NCBI RefSeq assembly: GCF_036379515.1
Contig: NZ_DASVGN010000014.1
Span: 3,534-67,533, forward strand
DNA length: 64,000 nucleotides
Origin: Castellaniella sp036379515
GTDB taxonomy: Bacteria; Pseudomonadota; Gammaproteobacteria; Burkholderiales; Burkholderiaceae_B
Reading direction: 5' to 3'
Position 1 is the stretch's first letter, and every line of letters starts with the position of its first letter. Below are positions 40,344-49,448 of this stretch, piece by piece. Both the position numbers and the translations under genes were made by a program. Below the pieces are notes generated by a model. That model did not search any database. It worked only from the letters and a program-made list of their open reading frames with translations, and was not told the DNA's origin.

Positions 40344-42352
40344 TCGTCGCACTCGCAGGGCACGTGGATCACGGCAAGACTCAGCTGATCGGAGCCCTGA
40401 CCGGGATCGACACCGACCGCCTGCCCGAGGAGAAACAGCGAGGCATGACGCTGGATCTGGGTTTCGCCCACCTGGATTTCGACGATTGCGAGCCCGTGAG
40501 CTTCATCGACGTCCCGGGCCACGAGCGCTTCATCCGCAACATGCTGGCAGGCATGTCCGGCATCGACGCTGCACTGCTGGTCGTGGCGGCCGACGACGGC
40601 ATCATGCCGCAGACGACAGAACACCTGCGCATTCTGGATCTGCTGCACGTAGGCGTGGGCGCTGTAGTGGTGAGCAAAACGGATCTCGTTCCGGCAGCGC
40701 GCGTGCAGCAGGTGACCGAGTCCCTGCAAGCGGCGCTGCACGCCACCACGCTGCGCGAAGCCACGATGTTCGCCGTGTCGTCGCGCACGAGCGAAGGCAT
40801 GGCCGATCTGAGTGCGTGGCTGCACGACGCCGCTCGGCGATCCGCCCCCCGCCAGGACCCCACGCACGGATTCCGCATGCCTGTCGATCGGGCCTTCACC
40901 CTGCCCGGCATCGGGACGGTGGTGACGGGCACCGCACATAGCGGGCAAGTTTGCGCAGGCGACGTGCTGATCCTGTCGCCCGCGGGGCGGCGGGTGCGAG
41001 TCCGCAGCCTGCAGATCCATGGACGGTCGGCAGACCATGCCACACGCGGCCAGCGCTGCGCCCTGAATCTGGCGGATATCGGCGTACAGGAGATCGCGCG
41101 CGGCCAGTGGATCGTGAGCACGGCCACACACTGCATCACCGGCTGCTTCGATGCCCGTATCCAGGTGCTCGGCACCGAGGCCCACGCACTGCGGCATTGG
41201 ACCCCTGTCCACCTGCACCACGGCACGGGCGACGTCCCGGCGCGCATCGCCGTGACCGGCGAAGGCGAGATCCCGGCAGGCACCTCGGGGCTGGTGCAGA
41301 TCATCCCGCAAGAGCCCATGCACGCGCTGTGGGGCGACCGCTTCATTCTGCGCGACCAGAGCGCACGGCGCACCCTGGCAGGCGGCACGGTGCTGAACCC
41401 TTTTGCACCCCGCCGAGGCCGGCGGCGTGATCGGCCGCTGGCGCTGCGGCAGATCTATGAGCGCGCGTCGGAGTCCGGAATTCTGGCGGGCCTGCTGGAG
41501 CAGGGCACGGCCGGCGTCGATCTGGACCAGTACGCGCAGGGGCTGAACCTTACGCCCGAGGGGATGGCGGTGCCGCTGCGCAAGACCCGCACCGTCGTGC
41601 TGAATACCCGCCCGCCCGTGGGACTGGCACCAGGCCAGGCCGAAGCACTGACCGCCGCCGTGCTCGCAGCATTGCGCAGCTTCCACCAAGAGCACCCGCA
41701 GTCTCAGGGAATGCCGTTGAATCGCCTGCGGGAGGCCATCGCCGCAGGGTTGGCGGAACTCGCCTTCCACGCCTTCGTACGGCTCCTGGCCGATCGCCGG
41801 CACCTGATTCTGTCCAACGATCTCCTGAGCCTACCCGGGCACGACAGCACGGCCACCCCCGAGGATGAGGCGATGTGGCTGCGCGTGCGCGAAGCACTGC
41901 GCGCGGCCGGAGCGCAGTGCCCGCCTCTGCCGGATCTGGCCCGGCAACTGCAGGTTGGAGAGCAGGCGCTGCGTGATTTCCTGCACCGAAAGAGCCGTGG
42001 CGGAGAGTTGCGACGTATCGCGCCCAACCGGTTCTGCCTGCGCGAAACACTGGCTCGTCTCGCCGACACCGCTCAGTCCGTCGCGCAGGAACAGGCCGAC
42101 GGCTGGATCACGGCCGCCGCCTTCCGCGACGCCATCGGCACCGGCCGGGGTCTTGCTATCCGCTACCTGGAATTCTTCGACCAGATCGGCGTCACGCTGC
42201 GATCCGGAGACCGCAGACACATGGCCGAAAACCATGCGCAGCGTCTGCAAGCCGCCGACACATCCCTCCCGCCCGCCTCCCGGATGAATCCCCCCACGGT
42301 TCGGTGGGACAATGACCGAGTGGGCGCTCAACCTCCAGAACCCACTCACTGA
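40340..42352 (+). CDS. selB: Selenocysteine-specific translation elongation factor
   Basis: 670 residues from a TTG start that overlaps the selA stop (40340-40343). The amino half is an EF-Tu-like GTPase: IVALAGHVDHGKTQLIGALT (P-loop), DVPGHERFIRNM (switch II) and VVSKTDLVPAARV (NKxD-type), followed by beta-barrel domains. The carboxy half (from about residue 400) holds the winged-helix repeats that bind the SECIS hairpin. It is somewhat longer than E. coli SelB (about 614 residues). It brings Sec-tRNA-Sec to the TGA of the upstream gene. The next gene starts 13 bp downstream. Confidence 0.95.
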   Translation: MIVALAGHVDHGKTQLIGALTGIDTDRLPEEKQRGMTLDLGFAHLDFDDCEPVSFIDVPGHERFIRNMLAGMSGIDAALLVVAADDGIMPQTTEHLRILDLLHVGVGAVVVSKTDLVPAARVQQVTESLQAALHATTLREATMFAVSSRTSEGMADLSAWLHDAARRSAPRQDPTHGFRMPVDRAFTLPGIGTVVTGTAHSGQVCAGDVLILSPAGRRVRVRSLQIHGRSADHATRGQRCALNLADIGVQEIARGQWIVSTATHCITGCFDARIQVLGTEAHALRHWTPVHLHHGTGDVPARIAVTGEGEIPAGTSGLVQIIPQEPMHALWGDRFILRDQSARRTLAGGTVLNPFAPRRGRRRDRPLALRQIYERASESGILAGLLEQGTAGVDLDQYAQGLNLTPEGMAVPLRKTRTVVLNTRPPVGLAPGQAEALTAAVLAALRSFHQEHPQSQGMPLNRLREAIAAGLAELAFHAFVRLLADRRHLILSNDLLSLPGHDSTATPEDEAMWLRVREALRAAGAQCPPLPDLARQLQVGEQALRDFLHRKSRGGELRRIAPNRFCLRETLARLADTAQSVAQEQADGWITAAAFRDAIGTGRGLAIRYLEFFDQIGVTLRSGDRRHMAENHAQRLQAADTSLPPASRMNPPTVRWDNDRVGAQPPEPTH

Positions 42353-42365
42353 CACAGGCATCACC

Positions 42366-43928
42366 ATGACGACGATTACCGAACACGATCTCGTCCAGTC
42401 CATCGAAGATGCGATTCAATACATCAGCATCTACCATCCTCTGGATTACATCCACCACCTGGCGCGCGCCTACGAACGCGAAGAAAGCCCGGCTGCGCGC
42501 GATGCCATTGCGCAGATCCTGACCAACTCGCGGATGTGCGCCGAGGGGCACCGCCCGATCTGCCAGGACACGGGTATCGTCAACATCTTCCTGAAAATCG
42601 GCATGGACGTGCGTTTCGACACGCGCCGCAGCCTGCAGGAACTTTGCGACGAAGGCGTGCGTCGAGGCTACCGCGACGACGACAATCCGCTGCGCTTTTC
42701 CATTGTGGCCGAGCCCCTCTTCGATCGCCGCAACACACGCGACAACACCCCGTGCGTGCTGCAAGTGGAACTGGTTCCGGGCGACACGGTCGACGTGCAG
42801 GTCGCCGCCAAGGGCGGTGGGTCCGAAAACAAATCGCAATTCGTCATGCTCAACCCCAACGATTCGATGGTTGACTGGGTGCTGAAGACCGTGCCGCACA
42901 TGGGCGCAGGCTGGTGCCCGCCCGGCATGCTAGGCATCGGCGTAGGCGGCACGGCCGAGAAGGCCATGCTCATGGCCAAGCAGTCGCTCATGGACGACAT
43001 CGACATGCACGAGCTTCTGGCACGCGGCCCGCAAAACGAACTGGAGGCGTTACGCGTCGAGCTCTACCAGAAGGTCAACGCACTGGGCATCGGTGCCCAA
43101 GGCATGGGCGGCCTCACCACGGTCCTGGACGTGAAGATCAAGACCTGGCCCACGCACGCCGCCTCCAAGCCCGTGGCCATGATCCCCAACTGCGCGGCCA
43201 CACGCCACATCCACTTCGTGCTCGATGGCCACGGCCCGGCCGAGCTCACTCCCCCCTCGCTGTCCGAATGGCCTCAAGTCCACTGGCAGCCCGATTACAA
43301 GGCGGCCCGCAGCGTCAACCTGGACACGCTCACGCGCGAAGAAATCGCCACCTGGAAGGCGGGAGAGCGGCTGCTGCTTTCCGGGCACATGCTCACCGGC
43401 CGTGATGCCGCCCACAAGCGCATCCGCGACATGCTGGCACGCGGGGAATCCCTGCCGGTGGACTTCCGGGGCCGCGTCATCTACTACGTGGGCCCCGTGG
43501 ACCCGGTGCGCGACGAGATCGTGGGTCCGGCCGGCCCCACCACCGCCAACCGGATGGACGGGTTCGTGGACATGATGCTGGGACAGACGGGCTTGATCGC
43601 CATGATCGGCAAGGCCGAACGCGGGCCGGAGGCCATCGCATCCATCAAGAAACATGGATCGGCCTATCTTACGGCAGTGGGCGGCGCCGCCTACCTGGTC
43701 TCCAAGGCGATCCGGTCGGCTCGCATGCTGGCTTTCGAAGACCTGGGCATGGAAGCCATTCGCGAATTCGAGGTGCGTGACATGCCCGTGACCGTGGCCG
43801 TCGATGCCAGCGGCGAATCCATCCACGAGACAGGGCCACGCCAGTGGCGAGCGCGCGCCGAAGCTGTGGCAGCGCTCATCTCAAGCGCTCCTCCATCCAC
43901 TCAGCCCCACGTCAGAAAAAAGATATGA
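42366..43928 (+). CDS. Class I (iron-sulfur) fumarate hydratase
   Basis: 520 residues from ATG 42366; an in-frame upstream ATG at 42312 lies inside selB. The full class I FumA-type enzyme is present: ICQDTGIVNIFLKIGMDVRF, CVLQVELVPGDTVDVQVAAK, KGGGSENKSQFVMLNP, AMIPNCAATRHIHFVLDGHG and the C-terminal beta domain with FRGRVIYYVGPVDPVRDEIV and NRMDGFVDMML. Three conserved cysteines for the 4Fe-4S cluster are present (in CQDTG, WCPPG and PNCAA). It interconverts fumarate and L-malate; a related dehydratase role on a catabolic intermediate cannot be excluded. It is the last plus-strand gene before the convergent importer. Confidence 0.9.
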   Translation: MTTITEHDLVQSIEDAIQYISIYHPLDYIHHLARAYEREESPAARDAIAQILTNSRMCAEGHRPICQDTGIVNIFLKIGMDVRFDTRRSLQELCDEGVRRGYRDDDNPLRFSIVAEPLFDRRNTRDNTPCVLQVELVPGDTVDVQVAAKGGGSENKSQFVMLNPNDSMVDWVLKTVPHMGAGWCPPGMLGIGVGGTAEKAMLMAKQSLMDDIDMHELLARGPQNELEALRVELYQKVNALGIGAQGMGGLTTVLDVKIKTWPTHAASKPVAMIPNCAATRHIHFVLDGHGPAELTPPSLSEWPQVHWQPDYKAARSVNLDTLTREEIATWKAGERLLLSGHMLTGRDAAHKRIRDMLARGESLPVDFRGRVIYYVGPVDPVRDEIVGPAGPTTANRMDGFVDMMLGQTGLIAMIGKAERGPEAIASIKKHGSAYLTAVGGAAYLVSKAIRSARMLAFEDLGMEAIREFEVRDMPVTVAVDASGESIHETGPRQWRARAEAVAALISSAPPSTQPHVRKKI

Positions 43929-43929
43929 C

Positions 43930-44631
43930 TCAGTGCGCAAAGTACCGCTGCTGCAGCTCGGCCACGTCTACGTCATGGGCGGCCTGAGACAGCACCAGCT
44001 TGCCGCTGCGCATCAGGTGCACCTGATCGGCCACTCCCACTGCCTTGTGGGTGTTCTGCTCTACCAGCACAATCGTCCGACCCTCGGACTTGAGCCGCTG
44101 CAAGGTATCGAACAGCTCGTTGACGATCACCGGCGCCAGGCCCAATGACGGTTCGTCGATGAGCAGCACCTTGGGGTTGGACATCAAGCCGCGCCCCATG
44201 GCAAGCATCTGCGCCTCACCCCCCGACAAGGTGCCGGCCATCTGGCGGCGACGCTCTTTGAGGCGCGGGAACATCTCGAAGGCGCGCTCGCAATTGGTGG
44301 ATACGTCGCCCCGACTGGCCTTGGGAAAGGCGCCCAGAATCAGGTTTTCTTCGACCGACATGTCTTTGAAGATCATGCGGCCTTCGGGGATCATCGCAAG
44401 GCCCCGGCCCAGCATCTCCCAGGTAGGCGTCTTCTCGAAAGCCTGTCCCTGAAACCGGATGGAGCCCTGCGTCAGAGGCACCAGGCCCATGATGGCGCGC
44501 AGCAAAGTGGTCTTGCCCGCCCCATTGGGGCCGATGATGGTCGTCAGCTGCCCTTCGGGCACCTGCATGGACACGTCCCAGAGGACGTTGATCACGCCAT
44601 AGCCGGCCCGCACGTTGGAGACTTCAAGCAT
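43930..44631 (-). CDS. Branched-chain-amino-acid-type ABC transporter ATPase (LivF-like)
   Basis: 233 residues. Walker A GPNGAGKTTLLRAIMG, signature LSGGEAQMLAMGRGLM and Walker B LLIDEPSLGLAPVI are intact. It is the distal gene of the second importer operon (SBP 48437, LivH 47191, LivM 46322, LivG 45373, LivF 44631), overlapping LivG by eight bases. It ends one base from the fumarase stop codon on the other strand. It supplies ATP hydrolysis for import of the second system's ligand. Confidence 0.9.
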   Translation of the reverse strand: MLEVSNVRAGYGVINVLWDVSMQVPEGQLTTIIGPNGAGKTTLLRAIMGLVPLTQGSIRFQGQAFEKTPTWEMLGRGLAMIPEGRMIFKDMSVEENLILGAFPKASRGDVSTNCERAFEMFPRLKERRRQMAGTLSGGEAQMLAMGRGLMSNPKVLLIDEPSLGLAPVIVNELFDTLQRLKSEGRTIVLVEQNTHKAVGVADQVHLMRSGKLVLSQAAHDVDVAELQQRYFAH

Positions 44632-45373
44632 GGTCGGCTCCTGTGTAGCTCTTGATCACCTCCGGGTCCCGGAATACCTCGTCCGGGGTGCCATCCGCGA
44701 TGAGCTCGCCGTAGTTCAGCACGGCCACCCGGTGACACAGATTGCTCACGGTCTCGATGTCGTGCTCGATGATGATGATGCTCAGGGAATAGCGCTCGTG
44801 CAAAGCCTTGAGCATGGTCATGAACCGCTGCTTGCCAGCGGTCTCCAGCCCCGCCAGCACTTCGTCGAGCATGAGCAGCTTGGGTTCGGTGACGAGGGCC
44901 TTGGCGACTTCCAGCGCCTTGAGCTCGGTGAGTGCCAGCTGGGTGGCGGCGTCGAAATCGGCCTTGTCCGCCAGGTTCGTCAACGCCAGAACCTCGTCGA
45001 GCTTGGCGGCGTCGACGCGCCCCGCCCCAAAGCGCTGCGCTACCAGCAGGTTCTCGCGCACGGTCAGCACCTGCATGGGTTGAGGCACCTGAAAGGTGCG
45101 CCCCACTCCCAGCCGGGCCCGACGATGCAATGGCATGCGCTCGATGGACTCGGCATCGAACAGAATGTGCCCGCTGGTGGGGCGCACCAGCCCCGAGATG
45201 GCGTTGAACAGCGTCGTCTTGCCGGCGCCGTTGGGACCCACCAACCCCAGGATTTCGTGCGTATTGACGGACAGGCTGACCGAATTGACCGCGATCAGGC
45301 CCCCGAAACGCACCGTGAGATCTTCAAGTTTAAGCATGGATGTCCACTCTCGTTGCTTATCGGGACAAGGCAC
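44624..45373 (-). CDS. Branched-chain-amino-acid-type ABC transporter ATPase (LivG-like)
   Basis: 249 residues from ATG 45373; a start at 45337 (MLKLEDL) would fit the family better and leave out a non-conserved leader. Walker A GPNGAGKTTLFNAISG is intact, Walker B LLMLDEVLAGLE, and the signature region reads LALTELKALEVAKAL, a variant of LSGGQ seen in some LivG proteins. The LivG-specific helical insert is present. It pairs with LivF on the membrane face of the LivH/LivM permease. Confidence 0.88.
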   Translation of the reverse strand: MPCPDKQREWTSMLKLEDLTVRFGGLIAVNSVSLSVNTHEILGLVGPNGAGKTTLFNAISGLVRPTSGHILFDAESIERMPLHRRARLGVGRTFQVPQPMQVLTVRENLLVAQRFGAGRVDAAKLDEVLALTNLADKADFDAATQLALTELKALEVAKALVTEPKLLMLDEVLAGLETAGKQRFMTMLKALHERYSLSIIIIEHDIETVSNLCHRVAVLNYGELIADGTPDEVFRDPEVIKSYTGADHA

Positions 45374-46322
45374 GCGCCCGAAACCGATGCGTGACCAGAG
45401 GCACCAGGCCGCTGGGACTGCCGATGATCATGGCGACCAACAAGGCCCCCAGCAACAGCTGGTGACCCACGGGAATGAAATCCTTGAAGATCAGTTGGTC
45501 GACCAGATACACCACCAGGGCGCCGACGATAGGTCCGCTGATGGTTCGGTAACCCCCAAAGATGGCCGCGACCACAGGCAGGATGACCCAGGTGCCGCTG
45601 AACGCATAATCGGGCTCCAGGAAGTTGATGTAGTGCGCGTTGAAGGCGCCGATCACCCCGGTCATGAAGGCCGAGACGAACAGCATCAGAGCCTTGAGCA
45701 GCACGCTGTTGACGCCCACCACGCGAGTGGCGTCCTCGCTGCCGTGCATGGCGCGCAACGCCATGCCGTAGTGGCTCGTCCAGATGAGCCTGTACACCAC
45801 CGCAAACACGACCAGCAGCGTCAGGATCACCAGGTAGCTGCCGATCCGGCTGGACAGATCCATCCCCCAGACCGTGGGCAGGTGCGGGATGCTGGCCAGA
45901 CCCGCGGAGCCGCCCGTCATGGATTCCCATTGCGTCGCGATGACACGAAAGATAATGGCGTACGCCAGAATCGCCAGCGCAAAATAGACCCCGCGCAGGC
46001 GCAGCACCGGCAGCATCGCTACCGAAGCCACCACCGCCCCCACCCCACCAATCAGCATGGCGGGCATGACGCCTACGCCTGCCTTCATGGTGAGCAGGGC
46101 CGAGACATACGCCCCCACCCCGAAGAACGCCGAATGGCCGAAGCTCAGCATGCCGCCCAGGTTGCTCAAGAGCGCCCAGGCGAGCGCAATGCCACCGATG
46201 ATGAGCGCCGCCACCAGAAGACTCATGACATAGCTGTTACCCAGCAGCCACGGAATAACGGCATAAGCGACGATGAGCAGGGCAACCCAGACCCCGGTCT
46301 TTTTGGAATTCAGCATGCTCAT
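45357..46322 (-). CDS. Branched-chain-amino-acid-type ABC permease (LivM-like)
   Basis: 321 residues from ATG 46322, whose ATGA overlaps the LivH stop. It has ten or so membrane helices with LAWALLSNLGGMLSFGHSAF, FGVGAYVSALLT, LRLRGVYFALAILAYAIIFR and AIFGGYRTISGPIVGALVVY. It is a stand-alone permease, in contrast to the fused LivM-LivG of the first importer. It pairs with the LivH permease. Confidence 0.9.
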   Translation of the reverse strand: MSMLNSKKTGVWVALLIVAYAVIPWLLGNSYVMSLLVAALIIGGIALAWALLSNLGGMLSFGHSAFFGVGAYVSALLTMKAGVGVMPAMLIGGVGAVVASVAMLPVLRLRGVYFALAILAYAIIFRVIATQWESMTGGSAGLASIPHLPTVWGMDLSSRIGSYLVILTLLVVFAVVYRLIWTSHYGMALRAMHGSEDATRVVGVNSVLLKALMLFVSAFMTGVIGAFNAHYINFLEPDYAFSGTWVILPVVAAIFGGYRTISGPIVGALVVYLVDQLIFKDFIPVGHQLLLGALLVAMIIGSPSGLVPLVTHRFRARALSR

Positions 46323-47191
46323 CCCCTTCTTGCCTTGAGACCAAACAGCCCGTTGGGCATGAAGAACAGCACCAGCAGAAACAGCACCATCGCCACCAGT
46401 TCTTGCAGCGCCGAGCTGTACAGCGTCGCCGTCAGAGCCTCGACCAGCCCCAGCAGGATGCCGCCAATCAGCACCCCGGGGATGGAGCCCAGGCCCGCCA
46501 GCACGGTGATGATGAAGGCCTTGATGGTGAGCGACTCGCCAATGGACGGCTGAATCACTTCGTAGCTGAAGATGGCGACCCCGGCAAACGAGGCCAGGAT
46601 GCCAGCAATCAGAAAGGAAATGATTTCGGTGGTGTTGGGGTTGATGCCCATGAGCTTGGCCGCCGCGCGATTGCTGGCTACGGCACGCACCGCGCGGCCA
46701 TACCAGCTGCGCGACAACCACCACCAGAGCCCCACCAGCAAAATGGCGGCAATGATGAAGAACAGCACCTGGGCGCGCATGCTGAAGAGCGGCCCCACCA
46801 CGAAGGCATCCTGCAGCCAGGCCGAGCCGGTCGAATGGGGATCAGCCTTCCAGATGAACAGGAAGGCATTGGTCATGATCACCGCCACGCCGTAGCTGAG
46901 GATCAGCGAGTTCAACTCGCGATCCGCACGAATCAGGCTGATGAGCCAATAAATGATCACGGAGCACAGGCAGACCAGCACCAGCGCCACCGGAATGGCA
47001 AAGAGCGGGCTGATTCCGAGCTGGGTCTCGACCATATAGGCCATGTACGCCGCCAGCAGGATCAGCTCGCCATGGGCAAAATTGATGACGTTCATCGTCC
47101 CGAAAACCAGGGCCAGACCCAGCCCGATGAGCGCATAAAGGCCACCCTGCAAGATCCCGGAATAGATGGACTGTAGGATAAGATCAGTCAT
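46319..47191 (-). CDS. Branched-chain-amino-acid-type ABC permease (LivH-like)
   Basis: 290 residues with eight predicted helices. It begins IYSGILQGGLYALIGLGLAL and has VFGTMNVINFAHGELILLAA, MGINPNTTEIISFLIAGILA and ITVLAGLGSIPGVLIGGILL, all LivH hallmarks. It forms the permease with LivM. Between it and the binding-protein gene lies a hairpin that may lower its expression relative to the binding protein. Confidence 0.9.
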   Translation of the reverse strand: MTDLILQSIYSGILQGGLYALIGLGLALVFGTMNVINFAHGELILLAAYMAYMVETQLGISPLFAIPVALVLVCLCSVIIYWLISLIRADRELNSLILSYGVAVIMTNAFLFIWKADPHSTGSAWLQDAFVVGPLFSMRAQVLFFIIAAILLVGLWWWLSRSWYGRAVRAVASNRAAAKLMGINPNTTEIISFLIAGILASFAGVAIFSYEVIQPSIGESLTIKAFIITVLAGLGSIPGVLIGGILLGLVEALTATLYSSALQELVAMVLFLLVLFFMPNGLFGLKARRG

Positions 47192-47220
47192 GAAGAACCT
47201 TTACTGAATGTGCAGCCTGC

Positions 47221-47237
47221 GGGCCTGAGCCAGGCCC
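47221..47237 (-). promoter_or_regulatory. Intercistronic hairpin between binding-protein and permease genes
   Basis: GGGCCTG-AGC-CAGGCCC forms a 7-bp stem with a 3-base loop in the 67-base gap between the binding protein stop (47259) and the LivH start (47191). Such hairpins commonly protect the upstream message or attenuate downstream genes, giving more binding protein than permease. Confidence 0.35.
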
Positions 47238-47258
47238 GACCCGCAGACGTTCAGGCAC

Positions 47259-48437
47259 CTACCACGGCAGGCCTGGATACACCATTTTTCCGGTCGCCTG
47301 ATCATCCGGCCAGACGATCACGACCTTCTTGCCCTGGATCTGACCGATGTGCTGCATGTATTCGGTGTTCAGGCCGCCCGCGTCAAAGCGGATCTTGCCC
47401 AATACCGTGTCTTCATCCGTCTTGGCGATGATGTCGCGCAGACTGTCATGCGTGATTTTTTCCTTGGCTGCCTGCGCCTTCAGAAGGGCGTCAAAGACCA
47501 CCTTGGCCCCCGCGTAGCCGTATTCCTCGATGTAGCCAAAATCCTCTTTGGGGAACAAGGCCCGGTGGATGGTGGAGAACTTCTTGCCGTCCGGAGTCGG
47601 GAACTCGGCCGGGAAGCTCAGCAACGACAGGCCAAAGACGTTCTGCACCAGATCGGGGTTTTCAGTGACCATCTCGGGCACGGCGACCTCGTACGTCCCC
47701 ACGACTGCCTTGACAGTCGGCTTGAGCAGTTTGGCCGCCCGCAAGATGCCGATTTCTTCGTTCTGGTAGCCCACCATCAACAGGATGTCGGGCTTGTCCT
47801 GCAGTCGGACCTTGTTCACGATGGGCGTGAAATTGGTCGTGCTGGGTTCGTATTCGTGCATCATGACCTTCACGCCTGCTGCCGTCAGGCCCTTCTGTGC
47901 ATCCTTGGCCAGCGCAGACGTAGATTCGGCCGTACTGTAGATGAGCGAAACGGACTTGACCTTGAAAGTCTTGATCAGTTCGATCACCGGCTTGGAATAG
48001 CCGTCGGTGTTCAGAATCTGGAAGTAGTACTTCAGGCCGCGCTTGGTCAGGCTGTCGGCGATGGCACCGCTGGACACGTACGGCACGCCCAGCTTGTTGG
48101 CGGCCTCGGAGGCCGGACTCACCACGTTGGACCCATAACCGCCCGTGATCGCAATGACCCCCTGGCTGGCGAGCTTCTCGACGGCAGCCACCGACTTGGC
48201 GGGCTGAGATTCGTTGTCGATGGTGATCAGCTTGATGCTGTCCTTGCCCCCCGAGGCCTCTTTGAAGGCCTCAACCGCGATCTTGATGCCACGCATCTGA
48301 CCGAGGCCTTGCTTGGCAAAGTGCCCTGTCAGGGGCAGGTCGACCCCCACGGTGAACTCTTCGGCATTCACGGGACCCGCCTGAAAGCACAGGGCCACTG
48401 CGCCCAGCGCGAGCAGGCTGCTCAATTTTTGAATCAT
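47259..48437 (-). CDS. ABC transporter periplasmic substrate-binding protein (Leu/Ile/Val type)
   Basis: 392 residues with a Sec signal peptide (LSSLLALGAVALCFQAGPVN, cleavage AEE) and a periplasmic-binding fold starting FTVGVDLPLTGHFAKQGLGQ. It has IKLITIDNESQPAKSVAAVE and VIAITGGYGSNVVSPASEAA. It is the first gene of the second importer operon. It is clearly a different protein from the one at 34808, so the two importers probably have different ligands. The adjacent CoA-pathway genes suggest that its ligand is a carboxylic acid. Confidence 0.9.
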   Translation of the reverse strand: MIQKLSSLLALGAVALCFQAGPVNAEEFTVGVDLPLTGHFAKQGLGQMRGIKIAVEAFKEASGGKDSIKLITIDNESQPAKSVAAVEKLASQGVIAITGGYGSNVVSPASEAANKLGVPYVSSGAIADSLTKRGLKYYFQILNTDGYSKPVIELIKTFKVKSVSLIYSTAESTSALAKDAQKGLTAAGVKVMMHEYEPSTTNFTPIVNKVRLQDKPDILLMVGYQNEEIGILRAAKLLKPTVKAVVGTYEVAVPEMVTENPDLVQNVFGLSLLSFPAEFPTPDGKKFSTIHRALFPKEDFGYIEEYGYAGAKVVFDALLKAQAAKEKITHDSLRDIIAKTDEDTVLGKIRFDAGGLNTEYMQHIGQIQGKKVVIVWPDDQATGKMVYPGLPW

Positions 48438-48458
48438 CTTGCCTCTCCTTGGTGTTTA

Positions 48459-49448
48459 TCAACTGCCACAGAACTCGGTGGATACTGCGCCTCGTGCAAG
48501 CTGCGTGCGGGCTTGTTCGTATTCTTTGGTCAATCGATCGACGATCTCTGCCGTCGTGGGGATGTCATCGATCAGGCCAACCCCCTGGCCCGCGCCCCAG
48601 ATGTCCTTCCAGGTCTTGGCTCGAGAGCCACCCGTTTTGAAATCCATGGTGCTCTTGTCGCCCACCGGCAAGTGATCTGGGTCCAGGCCTGCCCGCTCGA
48701 TGCTGGATCTGAGGTAGTTGCCGTGCACACCCGAAAACAGATTGCTGTAGATGATGTCGGCAGCGGCCGATTCGACGATGGCCTGCTTGTAGGCCGGGTC
48801 CGCGTGCGCTTCCTCGCTGGCGATAAAGCGCGTGCCCACATAGGCCAGATCAGCCCCCATGGCTTGCGCAGCCAGCACACTGCGCCCCGAAGCCACGGCG
48901 CCCGACAGCACCAGGGGCCCGGAAAAGAAACGTCGGACTTCGCCCACCAGCGCAAAGGGCGAGAGCAAGCCGCCGTGGCCCCCCGCACCCGCCGCCACGA
49001 GAATCAGACCATCGACCCCGGCATCCAGCGCCTTGTGCGCATGGCGCAAATTGATGACGTCATGCAGGACAATGCCGCCGTACCCATGGACGGCTGCAAT
49101 CACGTCGGGGGATGGGGCCCGCAGCGAAGAAATCAGGATGGGTACACGGTGGCGCACACAGGTGTCCAGATCTTGAGCCAGCCGGGCGTTGGATGCGTGC
49201 ACGATGAGGTTGATTGCCAGCGGCCCTACGATGGCATCTGGATGCTGCGCCTGATGACGTGAGAGCTCGGCTGCGATGTCCGTGAGCCACTGATCCAGCA
49301 GCTCGGGCGAGCGGGCGTTCAGGGCCGGCATGGAACCCACGATGCCGGCCTTGCACTGGGCAAGCGCCAGTTCGGGATAGCTCACCGTGAACATGGGCGC
49401 CGCCACCACGGGCAGCGCCAGGTTCTGCAGAAAAGCGGGGATCGTCAT
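48459..49448 (-). CDS. Nitronate monooxygenase-family FMN protein
   Basis: 329 residues in a TIM-barrel nitronate monooxygenase/enoyl-ACP-reductase II pattern: LPVVAAPMFTVSYPELALAQ, VGSMPALNARSPELLDQWLT, LILVAAGAGGHGGLLSPFAL, SGAVASGRSVLAAQAMGADL with the FMN phosphate site and YVGTRFIASEEAHADPAYKQ. It oxidises nitronates or, in many operons, acts on an unidentified acid. It overlaps the CoA-transferase gene by four bases (49445-49448), so they are coupled. Confidence 0.87.
   Translation of the reverse strand: MTIPAFLQNLALPVVAAPMFTVSYPELALAQCKAGIVGSMPALNARSPELLDQWLTDIAAELSRHQAQHPDAIVGPLAINLIVHASNARLAQDLDTCVRHRVPILISSLRAPSPDVIAAVHGYGGIVLHDVINLRHAHKALDAGVDGLILVAAGAGGHGGLLSPFALVGEVRRFFSGPLVLSGAVASGRSVLAAQAMGADLAYVGTRFIASEEAHADPAYKQAIVESAAADIIYSNLFSGVHGNYLRSSIERAGLDPDHLPVGDKSTMDFKTGGSRAKTWKDIWGAGQGVGLIDDIPTTAEIVDRLTKEYEQARTQLARGAVSTEFCGS

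Noticed and set aside
40307..41803. 498-residue minus-strand frame
   Set aside because: Shadow of selB; the sense protein has the whole GTPase motif set.
47349..49262. 637-residue plus-strand frame
   Set aside because: Antisense shadow of the binding protein and nitronate monooxygenase genes, as expected in GC-rich DNA; no family pattern.
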